NCBI GenBank assembly: GCA_963840535.1
Contig: CAWIZJ010000044.1
Coordinates: 1 to 64,000, forward strand
DNA length: 64,000 nt
Reading direction: 5' to 3'
Source of the DNA: VAZQ01 sp963840535
Lineage (GTDB): Bacteria > Pseudomonadota > Alphaproteobacteria > Rhizobiales > Xanthobacteraceae
Positions 1-8,879 of this stretch are shown here, in pieces. Position numbers and translations under genes: made by a program. Under the pieces are notes generated by a model. It had not been told where the DNA came from. It ran no database searches and saw nothing but the letters and a program-made list of their open reading frames with translations. The stretch's first letter is position 1; each line of letters begins with the position of its first letter.

Positions 1-1100
1 AGAACCATTGCGATCCGGTCGTCACGCAATCCAGGTTCGCCGAACGAATTTGTAAATTCCGGCAATAAGGGAACTTCTCAGAGGATCAAGAGGGCGGATA
101 GCGTTCACCGTCCACCGGCAGCAGCATGGAGCAGCATGAGGCCTCAGGGGGGCGCGGAGCGCAGGGCGGTCGATCGAGAGCTTGAGTGGCTTCGTGACGA
201 GATCGATCGATAAAGTGCGCGCCGGGGAGGCTCCTTTTCATCACCTCGTCTTCGACCGCGTATTTCCGGATGATGTGTATGCCGCCATGCTCACGGCGAT
301 GCCGGTCGCAGCCGACTATCGGCCGACGTCCGGACGCAGCAAGGGCCACGACCTTGCAGACGGGACCCATACCCGGGTCAAGATCGATCTGTTCCCCGAA
401 TACATCCGCTCCCTGCGCAGCGGGGTGTGGGACGTGGTCGGCCGCGCGTTGTGCTCGCAAGCCGTGAAACAGGCGTTCGTGCGCCGGCTCGCGCCCGGGT
501 CGAGCGGCGGTTCGGACGGGATTCGCGCGGATCGGCATGTATCCGATCCCGGTCATGGCCATGCCGATCCGCGCGAAGTCCGTCCCGAACCGCCGCTGGA
601 GCCCGGGCGCGAGCCGGCGCACGAACGCCTGTTTCACGGCTTGCGAGCACAACGCGCGGCCGACCACGTCCCACACCCCCCGCTTTTCAACCGGCAGGGA
701 GCGGATGTATTCGGGGAACAGATCGATCTTGACCCGGGTATGGGTCCCGTCTGCAAGGTCGTGGCCCTTGCTGCGTCCGGACATCGGCCGATAGTCGGCT
801 GCGACCGGCATCGCCGTGAGCATGGCGGCATACACGTCGTCCGGAAATACGCGGTCGAAGACGAGGTGATGAAAAGGAGCCTCCCCGGCGCGCGCGGTAT
901 CGATCGATCTCGTCACGAAGCCGCTCAAGCTCTCGATCGACCGCCTGCGCTCCGCACCACTTCGGAAGGAAAGATGCTGTTCCATGCTGCTCTCGGTGGA
1001 CGGTGAACGCTATACCGCCCCTGTACCTCGAGAAGTTCCTATTGCCCCAATTTACGGATTTGTTCGGCGAACCTGGATTGCGCTACGACCGGATCCGCGA
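1..1100. repeat. Large imperfect inverted repeat (fold-back palindrome)
   Basis: The left half is a noisy reverse complement of the right half. The two arms meet at a spacer of about 20 bases (540-559), flanked by the matching words ttcgcgcggatcggcatg (522-539) and its complement (560-577). Homology holds out to the first base: the sequence around 20-45 is the complement of that around 1060-1085. The arms differ by scattered substitutions and small indels, for example an extra short stretch near 690 that is missing near 418. Only the right arm runs on into a normal gene neighbourhood (enolase), so the left arm is probably a read artefact. Confidence 0.9.
551..985 (-). CDS. 5' part of an unidentified protein, possibly 2OG-Fe(II) oxygenase-like; truncated by the palindrome
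   Basis: The reading frame starts at an ATG (983-985), with codons for MEQHLSFRSGAERRR. It holds about 145 sensible residues, including FHHLVFDRVFPDDVYAAML and the charged stretch SGRSKGHDL, before it runs into the palindrome centre. The opening resembles N-termini of hydroxylase-like proteins annotated as 2OG-Fe(II) oxygenases in rhizobia, but the catalytic half (HxD...H) is not present, so the family is a guess. A damaged mirror copy reads on the plus strand at 182-545. The gene lies downstream of eno on the same strand. Its real 3' end is lost in this window. Confidence 0.5.
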
Positions 1101-1111
1101 TGACCCGCCAC

Positions 1112-2393
1112 TCAGCGCATCGCCTTCAGCGCCGCACGTCCGGCATATTGCGCCTGCGGCCCCAGCTCCTCTTCGATGCGCAACAACTGATTGTATTTTG
1201 CCGTGCGGTCGGAACGCGCCAGCGAACCGGTCTTGATCTGCCCGCAATTTGTGGCGACCGCAAGGTCGGCGATGGTCGCATCCTCGGTCTCGCCCGACCG
1301 ATGCGACATGACGGCGGTGTACGCCGCCTTGTGCGCCATCTCGACCGCCGCGAGCGTCTCGGTGAGTGTTCCGATCTGGTTCACCTTGATCAGGATCGAG
1401 TTGGCGATCCCGTTCCTGATGCCATCGGAGAGCCGTGTGACGTTCGTCACGAACAGATCGTCGCCGACCAGCTGGCATTTGCTGCCGATCCGGTCGGTCA
1501 GCATCTTCCAGCCTCCCATATCGTCCTCGGCCATGCCGTCCTCGATCGAGACGATGGGATAGCGCGAAACCAGATCGGCGAGATATCCCGTCTGCTCCGG
1601 CTGCGAGCGCATCTTGCCCTCGCCTTCGTAGACATAGACGCCGTCCTTGAAGAATTCCGTGGCCGCGCAATCGAGCGCCAGTACGACGTCCTTGCCGCCG
1701 GCGTAGCCGGCCTTCTCGATTGCCGTCATGACGAAGTCGAGCGCCGCGTCGGCCGAGGGCAGGGCCGGGGCGAAGCCGCCCTCGTCTCCGACATTGGTGT
1801 TGTGGCCGGCCTGCTTGAGCGCGCTGCGCAAGGTCTGGAAGATCTCGACGCCGGTGCGCAGACCCTCCGCAAAGGAGCTCGCACCCACCGGCATGATCAT
1901 GAATTCCTGGAAATCGATCGGGTTGTCGGCATGCGCCCCGCCATTGACGATGTTCATCATCGGTACCGGCAGGAGTCCGGGCCGCAGGTTCCCCCTACAT
2001 AGCGATAGAGCGGCGCCGCATGGGCCGCGGCCGCGGCCTTCGCTGCCGCCAGCGAGACGCCGAGAATGGCATTGGCGCCGAGCCGGCTCTTGTTGGGCGT
2101 GCCGTCGAGGGCGATGAGCGTCTCGTCGATCTTGGCCTGCGCCTCCGCGTCCATCCCGCCGATGGCGTCGAAAATCTCGCCATTGATTGCGTCGACCGCC
2201 TTGCGCACCCCCTTACCCAGATAGCGCTTGCCGCCGTCGCGTAGCTCGACCGCCTCGTGGGCTCCGGTGGAGGCGCCCGACGGCACGGCGGCACGCCCTC
2301 TGGTGCCATCCTCGAGCACGACATCGACCTCGACGGTCGGATTGCCCGGCTGTCGAGAATTTCGCGGCCGATGATATCGACAATGGCGGTCAT
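1112..2393 (-). CDS. eno: Enolase (phosphopyruvate hydratase), two frame breaks
   Basis: Enolase converts 2-phosphoglycerate to phosphoenolpyruvate in glycolysis and gluconeogenesis. The N-terminus reads MTAIVDIIGREILDSR from an ATG at 2391-2393. Family landmarks follow in order: PSGASTGAHEA, the GGAHADNP segment, GDEGGFAP, LALDCAATEF, SIEDGM, and the C-terminal VNQIGTLTET and SHRSGETED motifs that carry metal and substrate ligands. The reading frame is broken twice, near 2350 (DSRGNPT expected, one base short) and near 1975 (just before the MMNIVNGG segment). The total span is two bases short of a 427-codon gene. Since enolase is normally essential, both breaks are best read as sequencing errors. 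Confidence 0.95.
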
Positions 2394-2453
2394 GGCTGCT
2401 CCCGGGATCACCGGCTGTCGCCGCGCTTCTACAGGATCGACAATGGGCTTGTC

Positions 2454-2475
2454 ATGCCCCGCGCAAGCGAGGCAT
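2454..2475. repeat. REP-like palindrome
   Basis: ATGCCcCGC-gcaa-GCGaGGCAT forms a nearly perfect hairpin in the short gap between the divergent genes eno and queF. It belongs to the same ATGCCCGC/GCGGGCAT palindrome type seen at 23896-23915 and 26337-26356. Such units are common between genes in rhizobial genomes. Confidence 0.6.
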
Positions 2476-2558
2476 CCCGTAGTCGGGGAAAATGCGATAG
2501 TGACCCGGGGACGGAGCTTGGTCACTGCCTTGCGCGGATGGTTGACGGGGTAGAGAGA

Positions 2559-3013
2559 ATGGCAAGAACGCTGCGTCATCTCGGCAAGCCGAGCCGTGTT
2601 CCCGCCTCGCCCGCGGACGCGGTGCTCGACCGCGTCGCAAACCCTCATCCCGACACCAGCTATGTCGCGCGCTTCACCGCTCCCGAATTCACCGTGCTCT
2701 GCCCGGTCACCGGCCAGCCTGATTTTGCGCATCTGGTGATCGACTATGTGCCGGGGAAATGGCTGGTCGAATTCGAAATCGTTCAAGCTCTTTCTCGGCA
2801 GCTTCCGCAATGTCGGAGGATTTCACGAGGACTGCACCGTCGCCATCGGCAAGAAGCTGGTCGGGCTGCTCAAGCCGAGATTCCTGCGCATCGGTGGTTA
2901 TTGGTATCCGCGCGGCGGCATGCCGATCGACGTCTTCTGGCAGAGCGGGCAGGCTGCCGGGGGGCACGTGGCTGCCGGACCAGGGGGTCGCGCCCTATCG
3001 CGGGCGCGGCTGA
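2559..3013 (+). CDS. queF: NADPH-dependent 7-cyano-7-deazaguanine reductase QueF, two frame breaks
   Basis: QueF reduces preQ0 to preQ1 in queuosine tRNA-modification biosynthesis. The short, single-domain (type I) form is recognisable: PHPDTSYVARF, then FTVLCPVTGQPDFAHLVIDY with the catalytic cysteine, then SFRNVGGFHEDCT, and near the end RIGGYWYPRGGMPIDVFWQ and the terminal WLPDQGVAPYRGRG. The ATG at 2559 gives MARTLRHLGKPS, the usual leader. The frame breaks near 2772 (one extra base in LVESKSFK) and near 2955 (before the PDQG tail). No other queuosine genes lie in the window. The gene is divergent from eno. Confidence 0.9.
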
Positions 3014-3040
3014 GTCCGGCCGATGGAGGATCGAGCATCG

Positions 3041-3448
3041 ATGCAAGCGCGCGATTTGGCGGCCGATCTTGGTGCGATGATCGAGCAGTTGCCGGCGCTC
3101 GTAAACAGCGACACCTCCCTCGTGCGTCGCGGCCGCACGCTGACGGCCGATGTCCTGCTCGAGATCGGCGCCGTCCCATACTACATATCGATCGACGGCG
3201 GCCGGATCGATCGGGTCGAGCGTGGCCCGCTCGTCATGCGGTCCTGGTCCTTCGCCATCCGCGGTGGCGAGCAGGCGTGGCGGCAGTTCTGGCGACCGCT
3301 CCCGCCTCCGCATTTCCACGATCTGTTTGCGCTCGCCAAGAGGGGCGAGTTCCGCATCGAAGGCAATCTCTATCCGTTGATGGCCCATCTGCTCTACTTC
3401 AAGGGCGTGCTGGCGGCGCCGCGGCGCGCGGCCGGGAGCGCACGCTGA
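3041..3448 (+). CDS. SCP2-like sterol-binding-fold protein
   Basis: A 135-residue protein whose middle (DVLLEIGAVPYYISIDGGRI...WSFAIRGGEQAWRQFW) looks like an SCP-2 fold: a small cavity protein that binds hydrophobic ligands or acts as an accessory domain to enzymes. The ATG at 3041 is preferred over one at 3023 because a GGAGGA ribosome-binding site (3026-3031) sits about nine bases ahead of it. Its stop codon overlaps the ATG of the next gene as TGATG, so the two are probably translationally coupled and work together. The family assignment rests on pattern recognition only. Confidence 0.55.
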   Translation: MQARDLAADLGAMIEQLPALVNSDTSLVRRGRTLTADVLLEIGAVPYYISIDGGRIDRVERGPLVMRSWSFAIRGGEQAWRQFWRPLPPPHFHDLFALAKRGEFRIEGNLYPLMAHLLYFKGVLAAPRRAAGSAR

Positions 3449-4303
3449 TGTCGCCGCCCATCGACCCGATGGTCGGGCGCTACCTCAACATGACGCTGCA
3501 GCAGCGGCCGCACCGCATCTATTTCGAGGAGGCCGGAACAGGCATTCCCCTCGTTTGCCTGCACACCGCCGGCTCCGACGGACGGCAGTTTCGCCACCTG
3601 ATGGCTGATCCGGCGATCACGGAGCATTTCCGCGTGCTCGCCTTCGATCTGCCGTGGCACGGCAAGTCAACGCCGCCGCACGGATGGCACGACGAGGAGT
3701 ACCGGCTCACAGCTGCGTCCTACACGGACGCGATCCGGGCCTTTTGCGCCGCGCTGGAGCTCGAGCGGCCGGTCGTGCTCGGCTGCTCGATCGGCGGGCG
3801 GATCGTGCTCAATCTCGCCGATCCATCATGCCGCCGAGTTCCGCGCGTTGATCGGGCTCGAGTCCGCCGCCTTTCAGCCGCCGTGGTACGACATGAGTTG
3901 GCTGCACCGGTCCGATGTGCACGGTGGCGAGGTGTGCGCCGGGCTGGTCTCCGGCCTGATGGCGCCACAAAGCCCGGAGACGGCGCGGTGGGAAACGCTC
4001 TGGCCCTACTTGCAGAGCGGGCCGGGCGTATTCAAGGGCGACCTCCACTTCTACCGTGTCGATGCGGACCTGCGCGCAGAGATCGAGAGGATCGACACCT
4101 CCGTGTGCCCATTGTTCCTGATGACCGGCGAGTACGATTTTTCCTGCACGCCGGAGGACACGATGCACACTGCCGAACGGATTTCCGGCGTCGAGGTGAT
4201 CGTCATGAAGGAACTCGGCCATTTTCCGATGAGCGAGAACCCGCAGCAATTCCGTCGCTACATCCTGCCGGTGCTCGACCGGATCAGGACAGGCAGCCGG
4301 TAG
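3448..4303 (+). CDS. Alpha/beta hydrolase, one frame break
   Basis: Alpha/beta-hydrolase fold enzyme of about 284 residues. Visible elements are the oxyanion region LVCLHTAGSDGRQFRH, the strand RVLAFDLPWHGKS, the nucleophile elbow GCSIGG (catalytic Ser), the acid in LFLMTGEYDFSCTP and the catalytic His in LGHFPMSE. The frame breaks near 3825, just after the nucleophile helix, where LADPS and LIGLESAAF lie in different frames; a single-base error is likely. The start overlaps the stop of the SCP2-like gene. The natural substrate is unknown, but pairing with a lipid-binding protein suggests a hydrophobic ester or a ring-cleavage product. Confidence 0.8.
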
Positions 4304-4309
4304 GGCGTG

Positions 4310-4963
4310 TCAGGAATTGCGTGCCGCCCGGGCTTGCGCGAGCACGCTGAGCAATCCCCTCACCTCCTGGCCGGGACTGGCGGCGCGCATCACGGTGCCC
4401 ATGACTGCGATGCCGGCCGGGCCGACCGCGAGCACTTCCGCAGCCCGCGTGGCATTGAGCCCGCCGATGGCGAGGATGGGAAGCGCCGCCGCGGCGGCGA
4501 TCTCGGCCAGGCCCTTGCGACCGATCTCCGGCCCGTAGCCGGGCTTGCTCGGCGTCTCGAAAGCCGGTCCCGCAATGGCATAGTCGATCACGCCCGGGTC
4601 GAGGGTCTCGGCCTCGGTGACGGTGTGAATGGACACGCCGATCAGCTTGTCGGGTCCCAACAGGTTGCGTGCGGCCGACGGATCGCTCCCCGCCGGCAGA
4701 TGGACGCCGTCGACACCGCACGACCTTGCCAGCGCGGCGTCGCCATGCAGCGTCAGGCACGCATCATGCCGGCGCGCGAGCGACAGCAACGTCGCGGCCA
4801 GTTCATGCTGGTCGTCCGTGGACAGGTCCTTTTCCCGCATGCTGACCCATCGGCACCCGGCAGCGAGCGCGGCCCCGACCACGTGGGTCAGCGGCGCCCG
4901 CGCCTGATGGCGGTCGGTAATGACGAGCAGCGGCGGCTCCGGAACGCGCTGGTTATCGGGCAT
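4310..4963 (-). CDS. thiE: Thiamine phosphate synthase
   Basis: ThiE joins HMP-pyrophosphate and thiazole phosphate to form thiamine monophosphate in the cytoplasm. This 217-residue protein is a single TIM barrel with the family motifs: LLVITDRH at the start, MREKD (42-46) for the pyrophosphate/Mg site, GVHLP (86-90), GPAFETPSKPG (132-142) and LPILAIGGLN (161-170). MREKD replaces the more usual LREKD, and some TenI-like proteins resemble this, so a regulatory TenI role cannot be excluded. It is the last gene of the thiO-thiS-thiG-thiE operon, about 110 bases after thiG. Confidence 0.88.
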   Translation of the reverse strand: MPDNQRVPEPPLLVITDRHQARAPLTHVVGAALAAGCRWVSMREKDLSTDDQHELAATLLSLARRHDACLTLHGDAALARSCGVDGVHLPAGSDPSAARNLLGPDKLIGVSIHTVTEAETLDPGVIDYAIAGPAFETPSKPGYGPEIGRKGLAEIAAAAALPILAIGGLNATRAAEVLAVGPAGIAVMGTVMRAASPGQEVRGLLSVLAQARAARNS

Positions 4964-5074
4964 GGGTTGCCTTCGGGTCGATCGGCACTGTCGAGCCTGC
5001 GGACGACCAGATTGGACTGCAGAGCCGGCGGTCGCGCGGTCGCGCGTCCTGCGCGGCCGTGAGGGCGCTGCCGG

Positions 5075-5845
5075 TCAGGTCCCCACCAGGCCGAATTGCG
5101 GGCTCGAAGGCTCGGCGTGAGCGAGCTTTGGAATCCGCCCCGCGAGGCGCGAGCAACGCCCGGCTTCCACCGCCGCACGCATGCTCGTCGCCATCATCAC
5201 GGGGTCGCGCGCTTTCGACACGGCGGTATTGAGGAGCACCGCCGAGCAGCCCAGCTCCATGGCGAGGGCTGCATCGGATGCGGTTCCGATTCCTGCATCG
5301 AGCACCACCGGCACCGGCGAGCGGGCACAGACCAATTCGATGAGATGCGGATTGCAGATGCCGAGCCCCGAGCCGATCGGCGCCCCCAGCGGCATGACTG
5401 CCGCGGCCCCCGCATCGGCCAGCTTGCGGCAAACCACCGGATCCTCGGTGCAGTAGGGCAGCACCGTGAAGCCCTTCGCCACCAGCGTCTCCGTGGCGCG
5501 CACGAGCTCCTCGGTGTCGGGGTAGAGCAGCTCACGGTCGCCGATCACCTCGAGCTTGATCCAGTCGGTTTCCAGCGCCTCGCGCGCGAGCTCGGCGGTC
5601 AGCACCGCGTCCTTGGCGGTTTGGCACCCCGCCGTGTTGGGCAGAAAATGGACGTCTTTCGGGATGACATCGACGAGGCTCTCATCCTCGCCGGCCAGGC
5701 TGATTCGTCGAATCGAGGCGGTCACCATCTCGGTGCCGCTGGCCGCGATCGAATCGAGCATCAGCTTGCGGTTGGGATACCCGGCAGTTCCCAGAAACAG
5801 ACGCGAGGCGAACTGGCGGCCGGCGATGAGCAATGGATCGGACAT
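5075..5845 (-). CDS. thiG: Thiazole synthase
   Basis: ThiG builds the thiazole phosphate ring from 1-deoxy-D-xylulose 5-phosphate, dehydroglycine and sulfur carried by ThiS thiocarboxylate. The 256-residue barrel starts MSDPLLIAGRQF at an ATG preceded by an AAGGA ribosome-binding site. A longer start 18 bases upstream would overlap thiS and is less likely. Lys97 in the DWIKLEVIGD strand is the expected Schiff-base lysine. Other landmarks are PNTAGC, VLPYCTEDP, MPLGAPIGSG and VLDAGIGTASDAA. It follows thiS by about 15 bases, matching their physical partnership. Confidence 0.95.
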   Translation of the reverse strand: MSDPLLIAGRQFASRLFLGTAGYPNRKLMLDSIAASGTEMVTASIRRISLAGEDESLVDVIPKDVHFLPNTAGCQTAKDAVLTAELAREALETDWIKLEVIGDRELLYPDTEELVRATETLVAKGFTVLPYCTEDPVVCRKLADAGAAAVMPLGAPIGSGLGICNPHLIELVCARSPVPVVLDAGIGTASDAALAMELGCSAVLLNTAVSKARDPVMMATSMRAAVEAGRCSRLAGRIPKLAHAEPSSPQFGLVGT

Positions 5846-5859
5846 CCGCAGGTTCCTTC

Positions 5860-6084
5860 TCACCCTCCTTGACGGGCTCGCACGATCTCCACCTCGTCGC
5901 CCGGGCGCAGCGGCGTCCGCGACCAGGATGCGCGCGGAACGATGGCACCGTTGACCGCGACCGCAATTCCGCGCTGGCCGGTATCGATCGTCTTCTCCGC
6001 GAGCAGGGCCGCGAGCGTCGCCGCGGTCAGCGCCTCGGCCTGGCCATTGACCCGAATGCTCGCTTCGGAAGCGGTCTGTGCCAT
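5860..6084 (-). CDS. thiS: Sulfur carrier protein ThiS
   Basis: A 74-residue ubiquitin-like protein ending in the diagnostic Gly-Gly, whose terminal carboxylate is adenylated and thiolated to deliver sulfur to ThiG. The core features IRVNGQAEAL, IAVAVNGAIVPRASW and LRPGDEVEIVRARQGG are typical. It sits between thiO and thiG with gaps of roughly ten bases. The adenylating enzyme (ThiF/MoeB type) is not in this window. Confidence 0.93.
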   Translation of the reverse strand: MAQTASEASIRVNGQAEALTAATLAALLAEKTIDTGQRGIAVAVNGAIVPRASWSRTPLRPGDEVEIVRARQGG

Positions 6085-6094
6085 GGCGGTCTTT

Positions 6095-7264
6095 CTATTC
6101 CGCTGCAGCCGCCCACGCCGGCAGGAACCGCTCGATCCCGAAGGGCTGGATGATGGAGTGGGGCTCGCCCTCGAGAACCAGCTGCGCGATGGTGTCGGCG
6201 GTGATGGGCGTCAACAGAATTCCGTTTCGATGATGGCCGGTCGCGTAGATCAGCCCCGCGAGCGGGGCGGCGCCGAGGATCGGAGCGTCGTCGCGGCTAC
6301 CCGGCCGGTGGCCGACCCACATCTCGTCGATCGGCAATTCCTCCACCGCAGGCACGGCCCGCCAGGCCGCTTCCAGCAGCGTCAGCACGCCGCCGGCCGT
6401 CAGCGAGGTGTCATAACCCTTTTCCTCGACCGTGGCCCCCACCAGCAGGCGGCCGTCCCGGCGCGGAACCAGATACGCGCCCGGCGCCCACAGCACGTGG
6501 TTCACCAGTGGCTGAGCCGGGTCCATGCGAAGCGCCAGCATCTGGCCCTTGATCGCCCGTACCGGCGGGCGCAGTTCCTGCGGGAGGCCGCCCAGGCCGC
6601 GAGACCATGCCCCGGCCGCAAGCACGACCACGTCGGCGCCAATCCGGGTGCCGTCCGCCAGCGCGATGCCGTGGACGCGCCCGCTGCTCGAGGAGATCGC
6701 CGCTACGGGAGAATGCTCGCGGACGGCGGCGCCGGCCGCCTCGGCGGCGATCCGCAACGCCGCCGCAAGCTTGCGATTGTCGACCTGATGGTCCTCCGGG
6801 CTGAACACGGCGCCGGCAAGCTTGCCTGCGAGATGCGGCTCCCGCCGCCGCGTCTCCGCGGCCGAGATCCACTGCAGCGGCAATCCGAGCCGGTGCTGGA
6901 ACACGAGCTGGTGGTGGAGCCGAGCCTGGTCGTCCGCGGTCAGGGCAACGACCAGCGTTCCTTCCTGCCGCAGCTCGACGTCGATCCCGGAGGCGCGAAG
7001 CAGCCCCGCCGCAAATGCCGGCCAGCGCGCCTGGCTCTCGCGGCCGAGCGCCACCAGGGGTTCCTCGCCGGGCTCGGCCTCCGCGCAGGCTGCCAGCATG
7101 CCGGCCGCGGCATGACTGGCCCCGCCGCCGGCCGCCGCGCGATCGAACACCGTTACCGCCGCCCCCCGCGCCGCCAGCCGCCAGGCGATGCCGAGACCGA
7201 TCACCCCGGCGCCGATGATGGCGACGCAGGGCTTGTCGACAATGGATGCGGGGCGGTCTGGCAA
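6095..7264 (-). CDS. thiO: Glycine oxidase ThiO
   Basis: FAD-dependent amine oxidase that converts glycine to the dehydroglycine needed by ThiG. Its 389 residues begin with a Rossmann dinucleotide motif, VAIIGAGVIGLGIAWRL (GxGxxG at 18-23), then VTVFDRAAAGGGASHAAAGML. The C-terminal part has the WVGHRPGSRDDAPILG and YATGHHRNGILLTPITA segments characteristic of the DAO family. The start is a TTG eight bases after GGGAG, which lies in the 3' strand of the TPP riboswitch; no ATG or GTG fits better. thiC, often first in such operons, is absent, so the riboswitch acts directly on thiO. Confidence 0.92.
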   Translation of the reverse strand: MPDRPASIVDKPCVAIIGAGVIGLGIAWRLAARGAAVTVFDRAAAGGGASHAAAGMLAACAEAEPGEEPLVALGRESQARWPAFAAGLLRASGIDVELRQEGTLVVALTADDQARLHHQLVFQHRLGLPLQWISAAETRRREPHLAGKLAGAVFSPEDHQVDNRKLAAALRIAAEAAGAAVREHSPVAAISSSSGRVHGIALADGTRIGADVVVLAAGAWSRGLGGLPQELRPPVRAIKGQMLALRMDPAQPLVNHVLWAPGAYLVPRRDGRLLVGATVEEKGYDTSLTAGGVLTLLEAAWRAVPAVEELPIDEMWVGHRPGSRDDAPILGAAPLAGLIYATGHHRNGILLTPITADTIAQLVLEGEPHSIIQPFGIERFLPAWAAAAE

Positions 7265-7267
7265 CCG

Positions 7268-7345
7268 GCAGCTCCCTTCGCCGGAATGACCCGGACAGGT
7301 TCAGTGGGTTTGATCTCAGCCGCGTCGCCGCGGCACCCCAGGCCG
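7268..7345 (-). promoter_or_regulatory. TPP riboswitch (thi box)
   Basis: Read on the minus strand, this stretch carries the conserved THI-element words in the right order: GGGGTGCC, then GGCTGAGAT, then ACTGAACCTG, then CCGGGTCATTCCGG, then GAAGGGAGC. The last element contains the ribosome-binding site of thiO, so TPP binding probably blocks translation initiation of thiO directly. It controls the thiO-S-G-E operon. Confidence 0.93.
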
Positions 7346-7352
7346 TCCATCC

Positions 7353-7382
7353 TATAATGGGCACTCTCACCACCGTGCACAA
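7353..7382 (-). promoter_or_regulatory. Possible promoter for the thi operon
   Basis: On the minus strand a TTGTGC (-35) is followed after 18 bases by ATTATA (-10), just ahead of the TPP riboswitch. The same -10 bases read as a perfect TATAAT on the plus strand, but without a good -35 there. This is a pattern match only. Confidence 0.35.
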
Positions 7383-7473
7383 GCCTGCCTGAGCTGCGGC
7401 CGGCGCGAACCCTGGCTCCGGCATGCGTTGACATGACGACTGGCCCTCCCTGCTCTGCTACCGTGCAACGACG

Positions 7474-7587
7474 ATGAGCCGAAGCGAACTGATCATTCAG
7501 CTTTTCAAGGTGGCCCTCGGATTGGCGCTCGGCGCATACTTCGTATGGTGGAGCCTGGAGGTGCTGCACAGGCTACCGTCACAATAG
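7474..7587 (+). CDS. Possible small single-pass membrane protein
   Basis: A 38-codon frame from an ATG encodes a short polar head (MSRSELIIQLF), one hydrophobic helix (VALGLALGAYFVWWSL) and a short tail ending LPSQ. It lies alone between the thi riboswitch and the 3' end of the MFS gene, on the opposite strand to both. No convincing ribosome-binding site is visible. The composition is protein-like, but nothing else supports expression. Confidence 0.35.
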   Translation: MSRSELIIQLFKVALGLALGAYFVWWSLEVLHRLPSQ

Positions 7588-7684
7588 CCGCGCGGACAAT
7601 TTGCACGCGGCGTGGATGGTTGCGGCGCCCGCGCAGATCGCCAGCGGCTTCCCCGCGGACGCCCCGCCGGGGGAGACCAAAGCG

Positions 7685-8879
7685 TCACGTCGTCCGGTGA
7701 CGCAGCAGATGTGCGCAGATCAGCCCTACCGCCAGCACGACCGCGGCCCCGACGAGAATGCTCGGTTGCGGCCCGGCGTGGGCGAAGCCGAAGCCGTACA
7801 CCACCGGGCCGACCGCCTGGCCCATGTAGAAGGAGCACGAGTGCAGCGATGCCGCCGCCCCGCGCGCGGTCGGCGACAGCTCCGTTACGTGCACCTGGAT
7901 GGAGCCGTGCAGAAGATAGAACCCGAAGCCGAACACGGCAGTAGATGGCCACCTGCCACATCCACGGGAATTGCAGAGCGACCAGGACGAGGCCGGCCGC
8001 CGCGAGCGCGCCACCGGCGATCATCAGCCGGCGCTCTGCAAAGCGGGTAACGAGAATGGGCACGGAGAGGGAATAGAAGACTCCGCCCATCGAAAAGGCG
8101 GCGATCAGGAATCCGGCCACCGACGCTCTGGTTTCGCCGATCAGCAGCAGCAGCAACGCGACGTAGGGAAACAGCCCGTGAATGAAGATCGCCTCGAGGA
8201 ACACGGACGAGAAGCACACCTTGGCCCGCGGATCGGCGAAGATGCTGCGGAAGTTGGCGAGCACGGCGGCCCGATTGAATGGCGGCGGTGGCGGCGACGT
8301 TACGCCACGGAACGCGAAGAACGCGACGACCGCTACGACCAGTCCGAACAGTCCGAGCATTGCGAACACGGCGCGCCATCCGGCCAGGTCGCCGATCACG
8401 CCGGCGATCGACGAGCCGAGCAGGTTGCCGGTGAGGCCGACCGCGAGCAGCCGTCCGATCGCCACCTGCCGCTGGTTGACCGGCACCAGATCGGCGGTGA
8501 GCGCCATCGCCACCGGAAACACGCCCCCTGCCAGCAGCCCGCCTGCGATGCGCATCGCCACGATCAATGAGAAAGTCGTCGCCATGGCGCAGACCAGTGC
8601 GGTCACCGCGACCACCAGCAGGCTCAGGTTCATCAGGCGGGTCTTGCCGAGAAAGTCGGCGGCCACGCCGAGTCCCGGCTGCACCAGCGCATAGGGGAAT
8701 GCGAACGCCGTGGTGAGCAGCGCGCCGGTTTGCAGGTCCACGCCGAGATCGGTCGCGATCATCGGGATCACCGGCTCGACTGCGCGCGTGAACAGCGTCT
8801 GCGCGAAAACGACGAGGCTGACAATTCTCAGGACCGGCGGAATGGGGAAACTCGCGTTGCTGGAGGCCTTTATCGTCAA
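7685..8879 (-). CDS. MFS transporter, one frame break
   Basis: Major facilitator superfamily permease of about 398 residues with roughly twelve hydrophobic segments. The first half has the loop 2-3 signature region GVAADFLGKTRLMN, related to the GxxxDxxGRR motif, and VPVNQRQVAIGRLLA between helices. The frame breaks near 7945, between VAIYC and AVFGFGFYLLHGS. The start appears to be a TTG overlapping the kdsA stop (TTGA), so the gene is probably coupled to kdsA. The substrate is unknown; DHA1-type drug or metabolite efflux is the nearest general class. Confidence 0.82.

Noticed and set aside
182..545. Plus-strand copy of the partial hydroxylase-like gene in the left palindrome arm
   Set aside because: It is the noisy mirror image of the right-arm gene, lacks a good start in frame and is probably a read artefact, so it is not listed as a gene.
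5942..7357. 471-codon open frame on the plus strand
   Set aside because: It is antisense to thiO and thiS and covers the TPP riboswitch.
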